From Clostridium_AD sp964467165 (GTDB lineage Bacteria; Bacillota; Clostridia; Clostridiales; Clostridiaceae): a DNA stretch of 64,000 bases. Position numbers and translations under genes: made by a program. The DNA is taken from NCBI GenBank assembly GCA_964467165.1, contig CAYXOL010000007.1, positions 1 through 64,000 of the forward strand. Direction: 5' to 3'. Below the pieces are notes generated by a model. The model made no database searches, was not told the origin of the DNA, and saw only the letters and a program-made list of their open reading frames with translations. Below are positions 22,991 through 32,752 of this stretch, one piece after another; within the stretch, counting starts at the first letter, position 1; every line of letters starts with the position of its first letter.

Positions 22991-24469
22991 ATGGTTGGTT
23001 TAATAAAATTATCGCCAGTATTTGTAATGGCGGGACTTATGATATCTGGAATGGATGCATTACTTGCAGCACCCATCGCAACTATTTACGCGGCTATTGT
23101 AGCGGCATTAACATGCAGAATTAAATTTGATGATATTGTTAATTCCGCAGTGGATAACGTAAAAGAAATGCAATTGGTTTTCTTTATCTTAATGGCAGCT
23201 TATGCCATGGCAGAGGCTTTCATGGCAACAGGGGTGGGTGCATCAATAATTAATTTTGCATTAACTCTTGGTGTAACAGCTAGAACTATAGCTGTAACGG
23301 GCTTCCTAGTAACCGCGGTGCTTTCAGTTGCAACGGGTACGTCATGGGGAACTTTCGCAGCCTGTGCTCCGATTTTTTTATGGTTAAACCATATACTGGG
23401 CGGTAATGTACTACTTACTACAGCAGCAATTGCTGGTGGAGCTTGTTTTGGAGATAATATAGGACTTATTTCTGACACAACCGTAGTAAGTTCAGGTATT
23501 CAAAAGGTTGAAGTTATTGATAGAATAAGGCATCAAGGCGTATGGTCTCTTATGTGTTTAACAATAACTGCTATTGTGTTTTACGCTGTAAGTGTTGGAA
23601 TGGGACTTCCAACTGTAGCTGGTAATGCAGGGGAAGCAATAAATCAAATTCCGAAAGATGTATGGGTAGCACTTGAAAAAGCTAGACCTTCTGCAGTTGA
23701 ACTATTAAATCAAGTTAAAACTGGTGTTCCAGGTTATATGATAATTCCATTAATAATTGTACTTGTTGTCGCAATTAAAGGCCTACCTACCCTTGCGTGC
23801 TTGGGACTTGGAATAGTGGCATCATTAATACTTGGACTAGCAGCAGGAACAATAGGTTCTGTAACTGAATTTTTAGAGTTAATGAAAACAGGATTCTCAG
23901 ATGCTGGTTCTTGGGTTATAGTTATGATGATGTGGGTTGCTGCCTTTGGGGGTATCATGTCTAAAATGGAAGCATTTGCTCCGCTATCGAATTTAGTTTC
24001 TAAAATTTCAAGAAATGTAAGGCAGCTTATGTTTTACAATGGGATGTTGTCAATTTTAGGGAATGCTGCATTAGCAGATGAAATGGCACAAATAGTAACT
24101 GTTGGGCCAATAATTAGAAATTTATTGGAAGATAACGTAGATGGTAGCGATGAAGATATGTATACATTACGGTTAAGAAATGCTACCTTTGGAGATGCGC
24201 TTGGAGTATTTGGATCACAGCTTATTCCATGGCATGTTTACATAGGTTTCTATGTAGGCATTGCAAGCGCAGTTTATCCACTTCACAAGTTTGTACCAAT
24301 AGATATAATAAAATATAACTTTATGGCTATGATAGCAGTAGGATCATTGTTAATTCTTACTTTAACAGGTCTAGACAGATTTATACCACTATTTAAGTTG
24401 CCAACTGAGCCTAAGGTTAGATTAAAGAAAAATATTCTAAAGAGTAACAAAGAGGAGCTATCAGCATAA
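22991..24469 (+). CDS. NhaC-type Na+/H+ antiporter family protein
   Basis: A 492-residue protein of about 12 helices. The NhaC/ion-transporter signature region reads GTSWGTFAACAPIF and GGACFGDNIGLISDTTV near residue 150, and the related internal repeat is ALADEMAQIVTVGPI near 360. Such carriers exchange Na+ or organic substrates with protons. ATG 22991 is chosen because GGGGGA lies 8-13 bases upstream; ATG 22976 overlaps that site. It is followed by a strong terminator. Confidence 0.88.
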   Translation: MVGLIKLSPVFVMAGLMISGMDALLAAPIATIYAAIVAALTCRIKFDDIVNSAVDNVKEMQLVFFILMAAYAMAEAFMATGVGASIINFALTLGVTARTIAVTGFLVTAVLSVATGTSWGTFAACAPIFLWLNHILGGNVLLTTAAIAGGACFGDNIGLISDTTVVSSGIQKVEVIDRIRHQGVWSLMCLTITAIVFYAVSVGMGLPTVAGNAGEAINQIPKDVWVALEKARPSAVELLNQVKTGVPGYMIIPLIIVLVVAIKGLPTLACLGLGIVASLILGLAAGTIGSVTEFLELMKTGFSDAGSWVIVMMMWVAAFGGIMSKMEAFAPLSNLVSKISRNVRQLMFYNGMLSILGNAALADEMAQIVTVGPIIRNLLEDNVDGSDEDMYTLRLRNATFGDALGVFGSQLIPWHVYIGFYVGIASAVYPLHKFVPIDIIKYNFMAMIAVGSLLILTLTGLDRFIPLFKLPTEPKVRLKKNILKSNKEELSA

Positions 24470-24499
24470 ACATAGAATTAAATAATATGTAGAACTTAT

Positions 24500-24540
24500 A
24501 AAGCACTATACTGTGATTACACAGTATAGTGCTTTATTTA
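24500..24540 (+). terminator. Terminator after the NhaC gene
   Basis: AAAGCACTATACTGTG (24500-24515) pairs perfectly with CACAGTATAGTGCTTT (24520-24535), followed by ATTTA. Confidence 0.85.
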
Positions 24541-24729
24541 CTACAGAATTATAAATTAGTATCCTTGCAAAGACTTAAAAGGTATTATTTATTATAAAAA
24601 TAATTATAAAAAAAATATATATTATATGTTTTATAAAATATCGGATTTTTATGATAAACTTACGTATATATCTATATATAGCATATTTTATATTATTTAT
24701 ACTACCTATAATTTAAAGGGGGGGATTTT

Positions 24730-25647
24730 ATGAATAAAAAATTTAAAAGTATAGCAGTAATACTAATGTCAATGATAATAATCAGCTTTGCAGTTGCGGG
24801 TTGCGGGGCTAAAAAATCAGCTACAAGCACTGGAAATATACCTAGTATGGAACTTTCAAAGGGTGATAGTGGGTTAAGTAATAACAATAATGTTGTTTCA
24901 GATAAAGCTGCTAAGACTGCACCTGATTCAAAGGAGCCTTTGAATGCGTATTTAGAGGGGCAAGGTAAGATAATAAGGAATGGAACAATACAGATGGAAA
25001 CATTAAGCTTCGATGAAACAGTAAAGCAGATTTTAAATAAAACTAGTAGTTTGGGAGCCTACGTGCAAAGCTCTAATGTATCGGGTAAAAGTATTGAAGC
25101 TAAATTATCACAGCAAAGCAGAAGAGGTGTGTTTATATTAAGGATTCCTAAAACGAAATTTGATAGTTTTATATTAGACGTTGGGAACTTAGGAAGCATT
25201 ACAAGTCAACAGATTTCAACGGAGGATGTAACCTCTACATATTTTGATACTCAGGCACATTTAAAATCCCTAACTATTCAAGAGGAAAGATTACTAGAAC
25301 TTTTAAAGAAAACTGGTGAACTCAAAGATGTAATAGTATTGGAAAAGGAATTAAGTACAATTAGATATGAAATTGAAGGTTTAACAGGAACCCTTAAAAA
25401 ATGGGATAATTTAATAGATTTTTGCACATTAAATATAGAAGTATCTGAAGTGTATAAAATCAAAGAAAATCCTGTGTCTTTTGTAGATAAAATTGTAAAT
25501 GGATTTACTTCCTCAGTGAAATCATTGCTTTATTTTAGCAAAGGATTTATTGTATTAATTTCCACGGTGATACCTTTTTTACTTGTTTTGTGTATTATAA
25601 TTTTAATCAGTAGGTATATATATAAATATATAAAAAAAACTAAATAA
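24730..25647 (+). CDS. DUF4349 lipoprotein
   Basis: A 305-residue lipoprotein. The signal peptide ends VAGC (Cys25). A flexible region (residues 30-80) precedes the DUF4349 domain (GKIIRNGTIQMET to CTLNIEVSEV), which contains a coiled-coil part (TIQEERLLELLKKTGELKDV). A C-terminal transmembrane helix (about 275-297) with a Lys-rich tail gives a second anchor. The function of the domain is unknown. The ATG follows GGGGGGG. Terminator at 25657. Confidence 0.85.
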   Translation: MNKKFKSIAVILMSMIIISFAVAGCGAKKSATSTGNIPSMELSKGDSGLSNNNNVVSDKAAKTAPDSKEPLNAYLEGQGKIIRNGTIQMETLSFDETVKQILNKTSSLGAYVQSSNVSGKSIEAKLSQQSRRGVFILRIPKTKFDSFILDVGNLGSITSQQISTEDVTSTYFDTQAHLKSLTIQEERLLELLKKTGELKDVIVLEKELSTIRYEIEGLTGTLKKWDNLIDFCTLNIEVSEVYKIKENPVSFVDKIVNGFTSSVKSLLYFSKGFIVLISTVIPFLLVLCIIILISRYIYKYIKKTK

Positions 25648-25656
25648 AAGCAATAT

Positions 25657-25700
25657 AAAAAAAATAATAGAAGCATAGGATTATGCTTCTATTATTTTTT
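25657..25700 (+). terminator. Terminator after the DUF4349 gene
   Basis: AAAAAATAATAGAAGCATA pairs perfectly with TATGCTTCTATTATTTTTT around GGAT. Confidence 0.9.
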
Positions 25701-25893
25701 GCATATAAAATCATGGACTTAATAAATTAAGTATAAACTTTTAAAGTATGTTAATTAAATGCTTTTTTTGTGTTTTATATGAATAGAAATGTAAAAAAAA
25801 ATAAAAAAACGAAATCAAACAAAAAAAGTACTAAAGAATAAGAAAAAAATATCGAAATATATAATAATATATAAATGAAGTGGGGGTTATTTT

Positions 25894-27924
25894 GTGAAAA
25901 AAAATATTTTCGACAAAGGCGATTTAAAGAAACCAAAAGGCAAAAAATTGAGTTTTCAGTTAATATCATTACTTATTTTGGCATCATTTTTACCTATATT
26001 ATCAATTTCATTGGGAACGTATTATAGTTTATCAAAAAATTTAAAGAGTGAGTTCGATAGCATAGCAAATCAAAGTACATCAAGAGTTAATGAGGCCATA
26101 GGCTCATTATATAAAGCTAATTATGAATCTACTGATATGTTATCCAATGACCCAAATGCAACAATGGTTAAGGCAAATCCTGATTCTGCACAATGGTTAA
26201 TGAAAAGTTTTGGGGGATTTGTAAAAACCCATCCTGATACGTTACATGTATATCTTGGAACTGAAGATAAGAAGATGTACCTTGAACCTAAGGTTGAATT
26301 ACCTGCAACTTTTGATCCAACTTCAACAAGTTGGTATAAGGGTGCAGTTAGCAATGATGGTAAGGCAATGGCAACAAATCCATATGTGGATACTGATACT
26401 AAAAAATATGTAGTGACTTTTGCAAAGACAGTTAAAGATAACAAAGGTAACCTTGTAGGCGTAATTGGAATAGATATTGACTTAGAACTAATATCTAATA
26501 TGGTTTCAAGTATTAAGATAGGTAGCGGTGGTTTTTCCGCTGTATTGGATAGTGATGGTGTAATTGTGGCACACAAAGATAAAACATTATTAGGGAAAAG
26601 TTCAAAAGGAGAATCTTGGATAAAAAATATTATGGATTCTAAAGAAAATAAACTTACATTGAATATAAATGGAGAAAAATATTTAGTTTATAAGGCTGTA
26701 GATGAAAAAACTAATTTAACTACGGTAGGATTTATTCCACTATCCGAACAATTGTCAAAAATAATAGATGGATTAACAATACCTATTATAGTTTTAATAT
26801 TATCACTGATATTTGTAATTGCAGTGGGAATTATATTTTCTGGTAAGATAACAAAGCCAATGGAAAAATTAATAAGTGTTTTATCAAAAATTAAAGAGGG
26901 CGACTTCACTCAAAGAGTAAATCAAGATAAAAATGCTAGCATTGAAATCCAAGAAATTATTGATTCGGTAAATAATATGATTGGTGATATGGTTATAGTT
27001 TTAGGAAATGTAGTAGAAAGTTCAAATAAAGTTAAGGAATCAGCAGAGTCACTAGCAGCCACAACTGAGCAATCAAATGCTGTGGGGGATGAAGTTGCAA
27101 GAGCGGTGCAACAAATTGCACAAGGGGCAAATGAGCAGTCTCAAATTTTAGAGGAGAGTGTTAATTACTCCACAACTTTAGGAGAAGAAGTAAATAAAAC
27201 TATTATTAATGCTAAAAATATGATTAAAGCATCTTTAGAAGTTAAACAATCAACAGAAGAAGGTATTATAGCCGTAGAGAATTTAAGAAGTGTATTTGAA
27301 GAAAACTCTACAGCTAACTTCGAAGTAGTTACAAAGGTGGAAATTTTAGCTGAAAATTCTAATAAAATTAGTGCAATAACTGATACTTTAAAAACAATAA
27401 CTGAGCAAACAAACCTATTAGCCTTAAATGCTAGTATAGAGGCAGCAAGAGCTGGAGAAGCGGGTAGAGGATTTGCAGTAGTTGCAGATGAAGTTAGAAA
27501 ACTTGCGGAGCAATCTTCGGTTTCTGCTTCTGAAATTGATAAGGTAATAAGCGTAATAAGAACCAGTGTGAATGGAGTATTAGAGCAAATAATGCACACC
27601 AAAGACTTAAATGCCAAAACTGATAAAAGTGTGCAAACTACTAATGAAACCTTTAAGAAGATTGAGGGAGCAATGGAATTACTTCAAAAGGACATGGATT
27701 GTGTAGATATTTCACTAAAAGAAATAAATAATTATAAAGACATAGTAAATGAAAAAATTGAAAATGCTTCAGCTGTGTCACAAGAGACGGCAGCAACCTC
27801 AGAAGAGGTAAGTGCTTCTACGCAGGAACAAGCTGCAGGGCTTCAAGAAATAGTAGGTGCAGCAGAAAATTTAAACTCTTTTGCTGAAGATTTAAGGGCT
27901 AGTATCAGCAAATTTAAAATTTAG
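25894..27924 (+). CDS. Methyl-accepting chemotaxis protein with double Cache domain
   Basis: A 676-residue chemoreceptor: transmembrane helix at about 18-38, extracellular dCache sensor (40-285), second helix (about 288-312), HAMP (312-365) and signalling domain with the hairpin tip EQTNLLALNASIEAARAGEAGRGF in its conserved form near 505. The sensor has WYKGAV and VVGVIGIDIDL-like blocks, but the Arg two residues before WY that marks amino-acid-binding dCache domains is replaced (TSTSWY), so the ligand is probably not a simple amino acid. GTG 25894 follows GGGGGT. Two methylation-type coiled coils flank the tip. No cytoplasmic chemotaxis genes are nearby. Confidence 0.92.
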   Translation: MKKNIFDKGDLKKPKGKKLSFQLISLLILASFLPILSISLGTYYSLSKNLKSEFDSIANQSTSRVNEAIGSLYKANYESTDMLSNDPNATMVKANPDSAQWLMKSFGGFVKTHPDTLHVYLGTEDKKMYLEPKVELPATFDPTSTSWYKGAVSNDGKAMATNPYVDTDTKKYVVTFAKTVKDNKGNLVGVIGIDIDLELISNMVSSIKIGSGGFSAVLDSDGVIVAHKDKTLLGKSSKGESWIKNIMDSKENKLTLNINGEKYLVYKAVDEKTNLTTVGFIPLSEQLSKIIDGLTIPIIVLILSLIFVIAVGIIFSGKITKPMEKLISVLSKIKEGDFTQRVNQDKNASIEIQEIIDSVNNMIGDMVIVLGNVVESSNKVKESAESLAATTEQSNAVGDEVARAVQQIAQGANEQSQILEESVNYSTTLGEEVNKTIINAKNMIKASLEVKQSTEEGIIAVENLRSVFEENSTANFEVVTKVEILAENSNKISAITDTLKTITEQTNLLALNASIEAARAGEAGRGFAVVADEVRKLAEQSSVSASEIDKVISVIRTSVNGVLEQIMHTKDLNAKTDKSVQTTNETFKKIEGAMELLQKDMDCVDISLKEINNYKDIVNEKIENASAVSQETAATSEEVSASTQEQAAGLQEIVGAAENLNSFAEDLRASISKFKI

Positions 27925-27972
27925 TAAAGTTTGATTTAAAAACATTTTATACTCCCAGGAGATAGGTTAATG

Positions 27973-28007
27973 TGCACCTAGTTTATTATAAACTAGGTGC
28001 ATTTGTT
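27973..28007 (+). terminator. Terminator after the first chemoreceptor gene
   Basis: TGCACCTAGTTT (27973-27984) pairs perfectly with AAACTAGGTGCA (27990-28001); short T-run after. Confidence 0.7.
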
Positions 28008-28175
28008 ATTGAACTGTAATACTTATTCTTAAGAAATAATTAGAATAGGTAATTTTATAATATGGAATAGTATGTTATATTAATAATAGGAAATTTATAT
28101 ATATGATTTCAAATATTGAATTAAAAAAATATATTATAGGTTATTTATAAAAAAATCGTAAAGGAGAGTATGTAT

Positions 28176-28934
28176 ATGAAAATTTATTCCTGGAATGTAA
28201 ATGGCATAAGAGCCATAAAAGGTAAAGGCTTTATTGAATGGGTTACGGAGCAGCGGCCAGATGTGTTATGTCTTCAAGAGACAAAAATACAAGAAAACCA
28301 AATAAGTGAGGAACTTAAAAATATAAAGGGTTACTATTCATATTTTTCATGTGCAGAGAAGAAGGGCTATAGTGGGGTAGCTACATACACTAAGCAAAAG
28401 CCAATATCTGTTCGCTATGGTATTGGGATAGAAAGATTTGATAGTGAGGGTCGAATCCTGATAACTGAATTTGAAGATTTCACTCTCTTAAACATATATT
28501 TTCCAAATGGGCAAAAGGATGATATCAGATTAAATTATAAAATGGATTTTTATGATGCGTTATTAAATTATTGTGAAACTCTTAGGGTAAATGGGGAAAA
28601 ATTGATTATTTGCGGTGATTATAATACTGCACATAGAGCTATTGATTTGAAAAATCCCAAGGCAAATGAAAAGTATTCTGGATTTTTACCAATAGAGAGA
28701 GCGTGGATGGATAAATTTATCTCTTATGGATATGTTGATACTTTTAGACAGCTCCATGAAACAGAAGAAAAATATTCTTGGTGGAGTTATAGATTTAAGG
28801 CTAGAGAAAAGAATGTTGGATGGAGAATTGACTATTTTTTTGTAACTGAGGACTTATTGGGTAATATAAAGGAAGCTGATATTTTGAATGAAGTTGTAGG
28901 CTCAGATCATTGTCCGGTATGTATTATTTTATAG
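28176..28934 (+). CDS. xth: Exodeoxyribonuclease III (AP endonuclease)
   Basis: A 252-residue enzyme of the EEP superfamily that cuts abasic DNA and removes 3' blocks. Catalytic blocks are SWNVNGIRA at residue 5, LCLQETKI near 32 (metal Glu), GDYNTAHRAIDL near 147 and GSDHCPV near 245. WRIDYFF supplies the Asp of the His-Asp pair. ATG 28176 is chosen (AAGGAG 9 bases upstream); ATG 28170 is only 3 bases from the site. Monocistronic. Confidence 0.94.
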   Translation: MKIYSWNVNGIRAIKGKGFIEWVTEQRPDVLCLQETKIQENQISEELKNIKGYYSYFSCAEKKGYSGVATYTKQKPISVRYGIGIERFDSEGRILITEFEDFTLLNIYFPNGQKDDIRLNYKMDFYDALLNYCETLRVNGEKLIICGDYNTAHRAIDLKNPKANEKYSGFLPIERAWMDKFISYGYVDTFRQLHETEEKYSWWSYRFKAREKNVGWRIDYFFVTEDLLGNIKEADILNEVVGSDHCPVCIIL

Positions 28935-28943
28935 ATATAAATA

Positions 28944-29014
28944 AAACCCCCTTTAAATTAGAGTTTGCAAATGACTTTTTGCAAATGACCTATTTTAAAG
29001 AGGGTTTTTATAAA
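28944..29014 (+). terminator. Terminator after xth, with duplicated loop
   Basis: AAAACCCCCTTTAAA pairs with TTTAAAGAGGGTTTT, with a T-run. The loop holds TTTGCAAATGAC twice (28964-28975 and 28978-28989). Confidence 0.75.
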
Positions 29015-29055
29015 AATTAATTCTTTAGTAGATTCTAGAAATCTGATTTTCTAAA

Positions 29056-31092
29056 TTATATTTTGAAAAATTTAATGCTATTTTGAAGGTCATTGGCCAT
29101 TTCTCTTAACTGCCTAATTGCTGAGGACATTTCATCAATAGTGCTTGATTGCTCCTGTATAGATGCAGCAACCTCCTCTGTAGCGGCAGAACTTTCTTCT
29201 GAAACTCTAGTTATATTATCAGAATTAATTGCTAGAGTTTCTATAATTTCATTTGAAACTAATATATTTTCTGTTACTACCTTTAGCTTGTTTTTAGTAA
29301 GGTCAAATGCTTCAAGAATTTTAGTAAGTGCATTATCAACATTCTGTACATTGATGGTACCCTTTTGAGTTTCTACACTTCCTTCTTCAATTGAAGATAG
29401 TGCAGTTTTAGCATATTGTTGAGTGTTTTGTATAAGTTTTTTTATGTTATTAGAAGATTCCATGGTTTCCTCGGCTAGTTTTCTTACCTCTTCAGCAACA
29501 ACAGAGAAACCTCTACCAGCTTCGCCTGCTCTTGCAGCCTCAATTGAAGCATTTAGTGCTAGTAAATTGGTTTGAGAAGCAATAGTGTCTATAAATTCAA
29601 CAATATTTCCAATTTCATCAGAAGTTTTTTGAAGGGTTTCTATTGTTGAAGCAGAGTAGTCTACTTTTCTTTTTATAACGTTTATTTGATTTACTAGATC
29701 ATTCATTTTATTTCGTCCATCAGCAGCTAGAGAGCTTGTTTCATTTGCAGTGCTTACAACACTGGTTATTTCTTCTTTAATAGTATCCATATTATTTACA
29801 ATTTCTTTAGTGTTCTTTGAAATATCTTCAGTGGCAATAAATTGTTTTTCCGATCCAGATGCTAATTCTTGGGTTGCCATAGCAATTTGATTTGACACCA
29901 TAGAACTTTGTTCTCCGGAGCTTAAAAGCTGATCGGCAGATGATAACAATAGTTCGGAAATATTACTAATTTCTGTAGTCATTCCACGAAGATTAATAAT
30001 CATTTCATTAAAGCTTATGCCCAAAAGGCCTATTTCATCTTTAGAGTTTATTTCAATTTCTTTTGTTAAATCTCCTTTAGAAACGCCATTTGCTAGAATT
30101 ACTAATTTTTTCAAAGGATTAATAAATTTTGCAACTAATAATACTAATAATAATGAACCTAATAAGAAGGAAAGTAGTGTTATTAAAAAAGAACTTGTTA
30201 ATACAGATTTAACTGCAGAAGTAACATTTTCCATAGAAAGTCCTATATCTACAGCACCTACATGGTTTCCATCTTCAGAAAGAGGAACTAATACATCGTA
30301 AACTCTTTGTACGTCTTTATACAAAAAAGTAGAGGTGAATTCTTTCCCATCTCGCGCGGCAGCTATACTTCCGGCATCAGTTAATACATTGCCTACTCTA
30401 GCTTTTTCAGTGTGTGTAAGTACCTTTAGATCTGTGCCTATAGTTAAACCATATGCTATGTTTTTATCCTTTCCTATTTCATCAATAAGGGTTTGAGGAC
30501 TTACAGAATTAAGAATAGTATTAACTTTGTTAGCAAGGATACCAACTTGAACAAATCCACCTTTATCCAAAGCCATAGCGCCATATTTATAATAATTATC
30601 TTTTAAGTTCCCACTTTGACGTATGCTTTCAACTACATCAGGTGCTTTGTCTTTTAATATTTTTTGAACTGCACTATCTTCTGGATATTTATATTTTAAA
30701 TTAGCTGGCATATTAGAAAATAGAATAACGCCATTTGCATCGGCAATATTAATTTCGTCAATGTTTAATTTTTTTGATATTTTCACAAGATATTCATTTG
30801 AAATATTAGGAATTATACCAATAAGATAAGCTGAACTAGTGATTTTTTCACTTAAAAGTGAATCAAGTTCTTTGGAGATAGTTCGATTTGAAGTAAGCCT
30901 TTGTTGGATTTGTTTAACTATTATGTTTCCATCAGTTTTCATCTGCAGTTCCATTTTATTCTGTACAATTAACACCATAACAGTGCAAAAAATAAGTAAT
31001 GTTATAAAAAGTACTGAGAGTGAAGAAGCCACTATCTTAAATTTTAAAGATACATTCTTAGATTTACGATTGGATTTAGGTTTAGTTTTCAT
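29056..31092 (-). CDS. Methyl-accepting chemotaxis protein with Cache sensor
   Basis: A 678-residue chemoreceptor: cytoplasmic Lys/Arg-rich start, transmembrane helix (about 17-40), extracellular double-Cache-type sensor (about 45-285, with INIADANGVILFSN and GAVDIGLSMENV), second helix (about 288-312), HAMP, and signalling domain whose tip contains SQTNLLALNASIEAARAGEA and GRGFSVVAEEVRKLA. Differences from the receptor at 25894 lie mainly in the sensor. ATG 31092 follows GGGGGG by about 11 bases. It ends VANDLQNSIKFFKI-like without a CheR-binding pentapeptide. Monocistronic. Confidence 0.92.
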   Translation of the reverse strand: MKTKPKSNRKSKNVSLKFKIVASSLSVLFITLLIFCTVMVLIVQNKMELQMKTDGNIIVKQIQQRLTSNRTISKELDSLLSEKITSSAYLIGIIPNISNEYLVKISKKLNIDEINIADANGVILFSNMPANLKYKYPEDSAVQKILKDKAPDVVESIRQSGNLKDNYYKYGAMALDKGGFVQVGILANKVNTILNSVSPQTLIDEIGKDKNIAYGLTIGTDLKVLTHTEKARVGNVLTDAGSIAAARDGKEFTSTFLYKDVQRVYDVLVPLSEDGNHVGAVDIGLSMENVTSAVKSVLTSSFLITLLSFLLGSLLLVLLVAKFINPLKKLVILANGVSKGDLTKEIEINSKDEIGLLGISFNEMIINLRGMTTEISNISELLLSSADQLLSSGEQSSMVSNQIAMATQELASGSEKQFIATEDISKNTKEIVNNMDTIKEEITSVVSTANETSSLAADGRNKMNDLVNQINVIKRKVDYSASTIETLQKTSDEIGNIVEFIDTIASQTNLLALNASIEAARAGEAGRGFSVVAEEVRKLAEETMESSNNIKKLIQNTQQYAKTALSSIEEGSVETQKGTINVQNVDNALTKILEAFDLTKNKLKVVTENILVSNEIIETLAINSDNITRVSEESSAATEEVAASIQEQSSTIDEMSSAIRQLREMANDLQNSIKFFKI

Positions 31093-31513
31093 AATAAATA
31101 ATTCCCCCCTGCGTTTTTTTTGGTTAATAAAGGATTGTCTCTTGAAAATAGAATACAAAGATAAACACTGTATTTAATATGAAAAATTCAATTAAATAAG
31201 TTGAGAAATACAGCAGTTTTCTATAAAAGATAAATTCACTATATATTTATGTAGTACTATAATAATATAATATAAAATATTATAAAATACAATAAAAATA
31301 ATCGTATTATGATAAATATTAACAAATTATAAGGAATATAGTAACTTTTTAGCCACATAAATTAAAAATTAAATATAAATAGCATAAAAGGTAGAATTGT
31401 AGGATGAAAATAAAACATTTCAGTGTATAATAATATTATATATAAGTAGTATTTGAAAACAACGTAAATAGAACAAGTTATACCATACATGTATAAGAAA
31501 GGAAGTTAAAGTT
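31093..31513. other. Divergent intergenic region
   Basis: About 420 very AT-rich bases between the minus-strand chemoreceptor gene and the WG-repeat gene. It must hold two divergent promoters, but several TATAAT-like sequences make them impossible to choose by eye. No RNA gene or operator was recognised. Confidence 0.5.
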
Positions 31514-32527
31514 ATGAATAAAGAAAAAAGTTTATATCCGGTGAAATCAAAAAAAAAATATGGGTATATAGACAAGGAAGGTAATGTAATTATAGAATTT
31601 AGATTTGATTATGCTGAGGAGTTTGAAGGTGATTTAGCAATAGTTGCATTGAATGAAAAATATGGTTTTATTAACAAAGGTGGGGAGGTTGTAATAGAAC
31701 CTGTATACGATGAACTTCAGCAGTTTAGTGAAGGGCTTGCAGCAATAAAAGTAAATGGTAAGATGGGGTATATTGATTGTGATGGAAAAATAATTGTAGA
31801 ACCTATATATGGAGAAGCTAATTTTTTTATAGAAGGTAGAGCGGCAGTTAAAAGTGGATACATGTGGGGATATATAGATAACCATGGTAAGGAAGTAGTA
31901 CCCATGAGCTTTTTAGATGCGAATGATTTTAGTGAGGGCTTGGCAGCGGTGCAAATAGGCGGTAAGATAGCTTATATAGATAAGGATGGCAAAATTCTAA
32001 TAGATGCAATTTACGACTATGCCTATGCATTTAATAATGGCATAGCACCGGTTTGTTCTAATGGCAAGTATGGATGTATAAATAGTAAGGGTGAGGTGGT
32101 TATTCCGCTTAGATATAATGTTTGCGGAGAGTTCAATGAGGGCCTTGCAACAGTTGAAATTAGAGGCAAATATGGATTTATAGACCTAAGTGGAGAGATT
32201 GTTATAAAGCCTGAGTTCCAATGGGCAGATACATTCTACAATGGCCTAGCTACGATTTGTGAAAGTGAAAAATATGGTTGTATTGATAAAAATGGAACAA
32301 TTCTAATACCTGCTATATTTCAAGACATAGATATTATGAGTGAAGGGTTGATGGCTGTTCAAATTGGTGAAAAATGGGGTTACGCAGATTCCATGGGTAA
32401 AATAGTTATAGAGCCAAGTTTTGAGGAGGCCTATGAATTTACTTGCGGAATTGCAAGAGTGGAAGTAGGTAAAAAAATTGGGTATGTTAATAAATTAGGG
32501 GAATATATTTGGAAATTACAATCTTAA
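31514..32527 (+). CDS. WG-repeat protein
   Basis: A 337-residue protein made almost entirely of about nine WG repeats plus a partial tenth. Each unit of some 33 residues has the pattern KYGYIDKEGNVIIEP followed by YDEAxxFSEGLA. WG repeats form beta-rich modules, often of surface or effector proteins, with no enzyme activity known. There is no signal peptide, so it appears cytoplasmic. AAAGGAAG precedes the ATG. Flanking sequence shows no operon partner. Confidence 0.88.
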   Translation: MNKEKSLYPVKSKKKYGYIDKEGNVIIEFRFDYAEEFEGDLAIVALNEKYGFINKGGEVVIEPVYDELQQFSEGLAAIKVNGKMGYIDCDGKIIVEPIYGEANFFIEGRAAVKSGYMWGYIDNHGKEVVPMSFLDANDFSEGLAAVQIGGKIAYIDKDGKILIDAIYDYAYAFNNGIAPVCSNGKYGCINSKGEVVIPLRYNVCGEFNEGLATVEIRGKYGFIDLSGEIVIKPEFQWADTFYNGLATICESEKYGCIDKNGTILIPAIFQDIDIMSEGLMAVQIGEKWGYADSMGKIVIEPSFEEAYEFTCGIARVEVGKKIGYVNKLGEYIWKLQS

Positions 32528-32752
32528 TATAATATTAAGATATAGGCAGCTAAAAATAACAAGTATCAGTACTAGTTATTTTTAGTTGCCTTATTTAATA
32601 AGAATATTTTTTCCTGATTATTGAGTGAAAAACATTTTTATTGGACAAGTCAATAAATATAAGTTGATATTATATTTATTGAAATGTTATAAATAAACGT
32701 AAGCTAGCATAGTTATATGGTAATAGTAGCAAACTATAGGGGGACTTGTACT

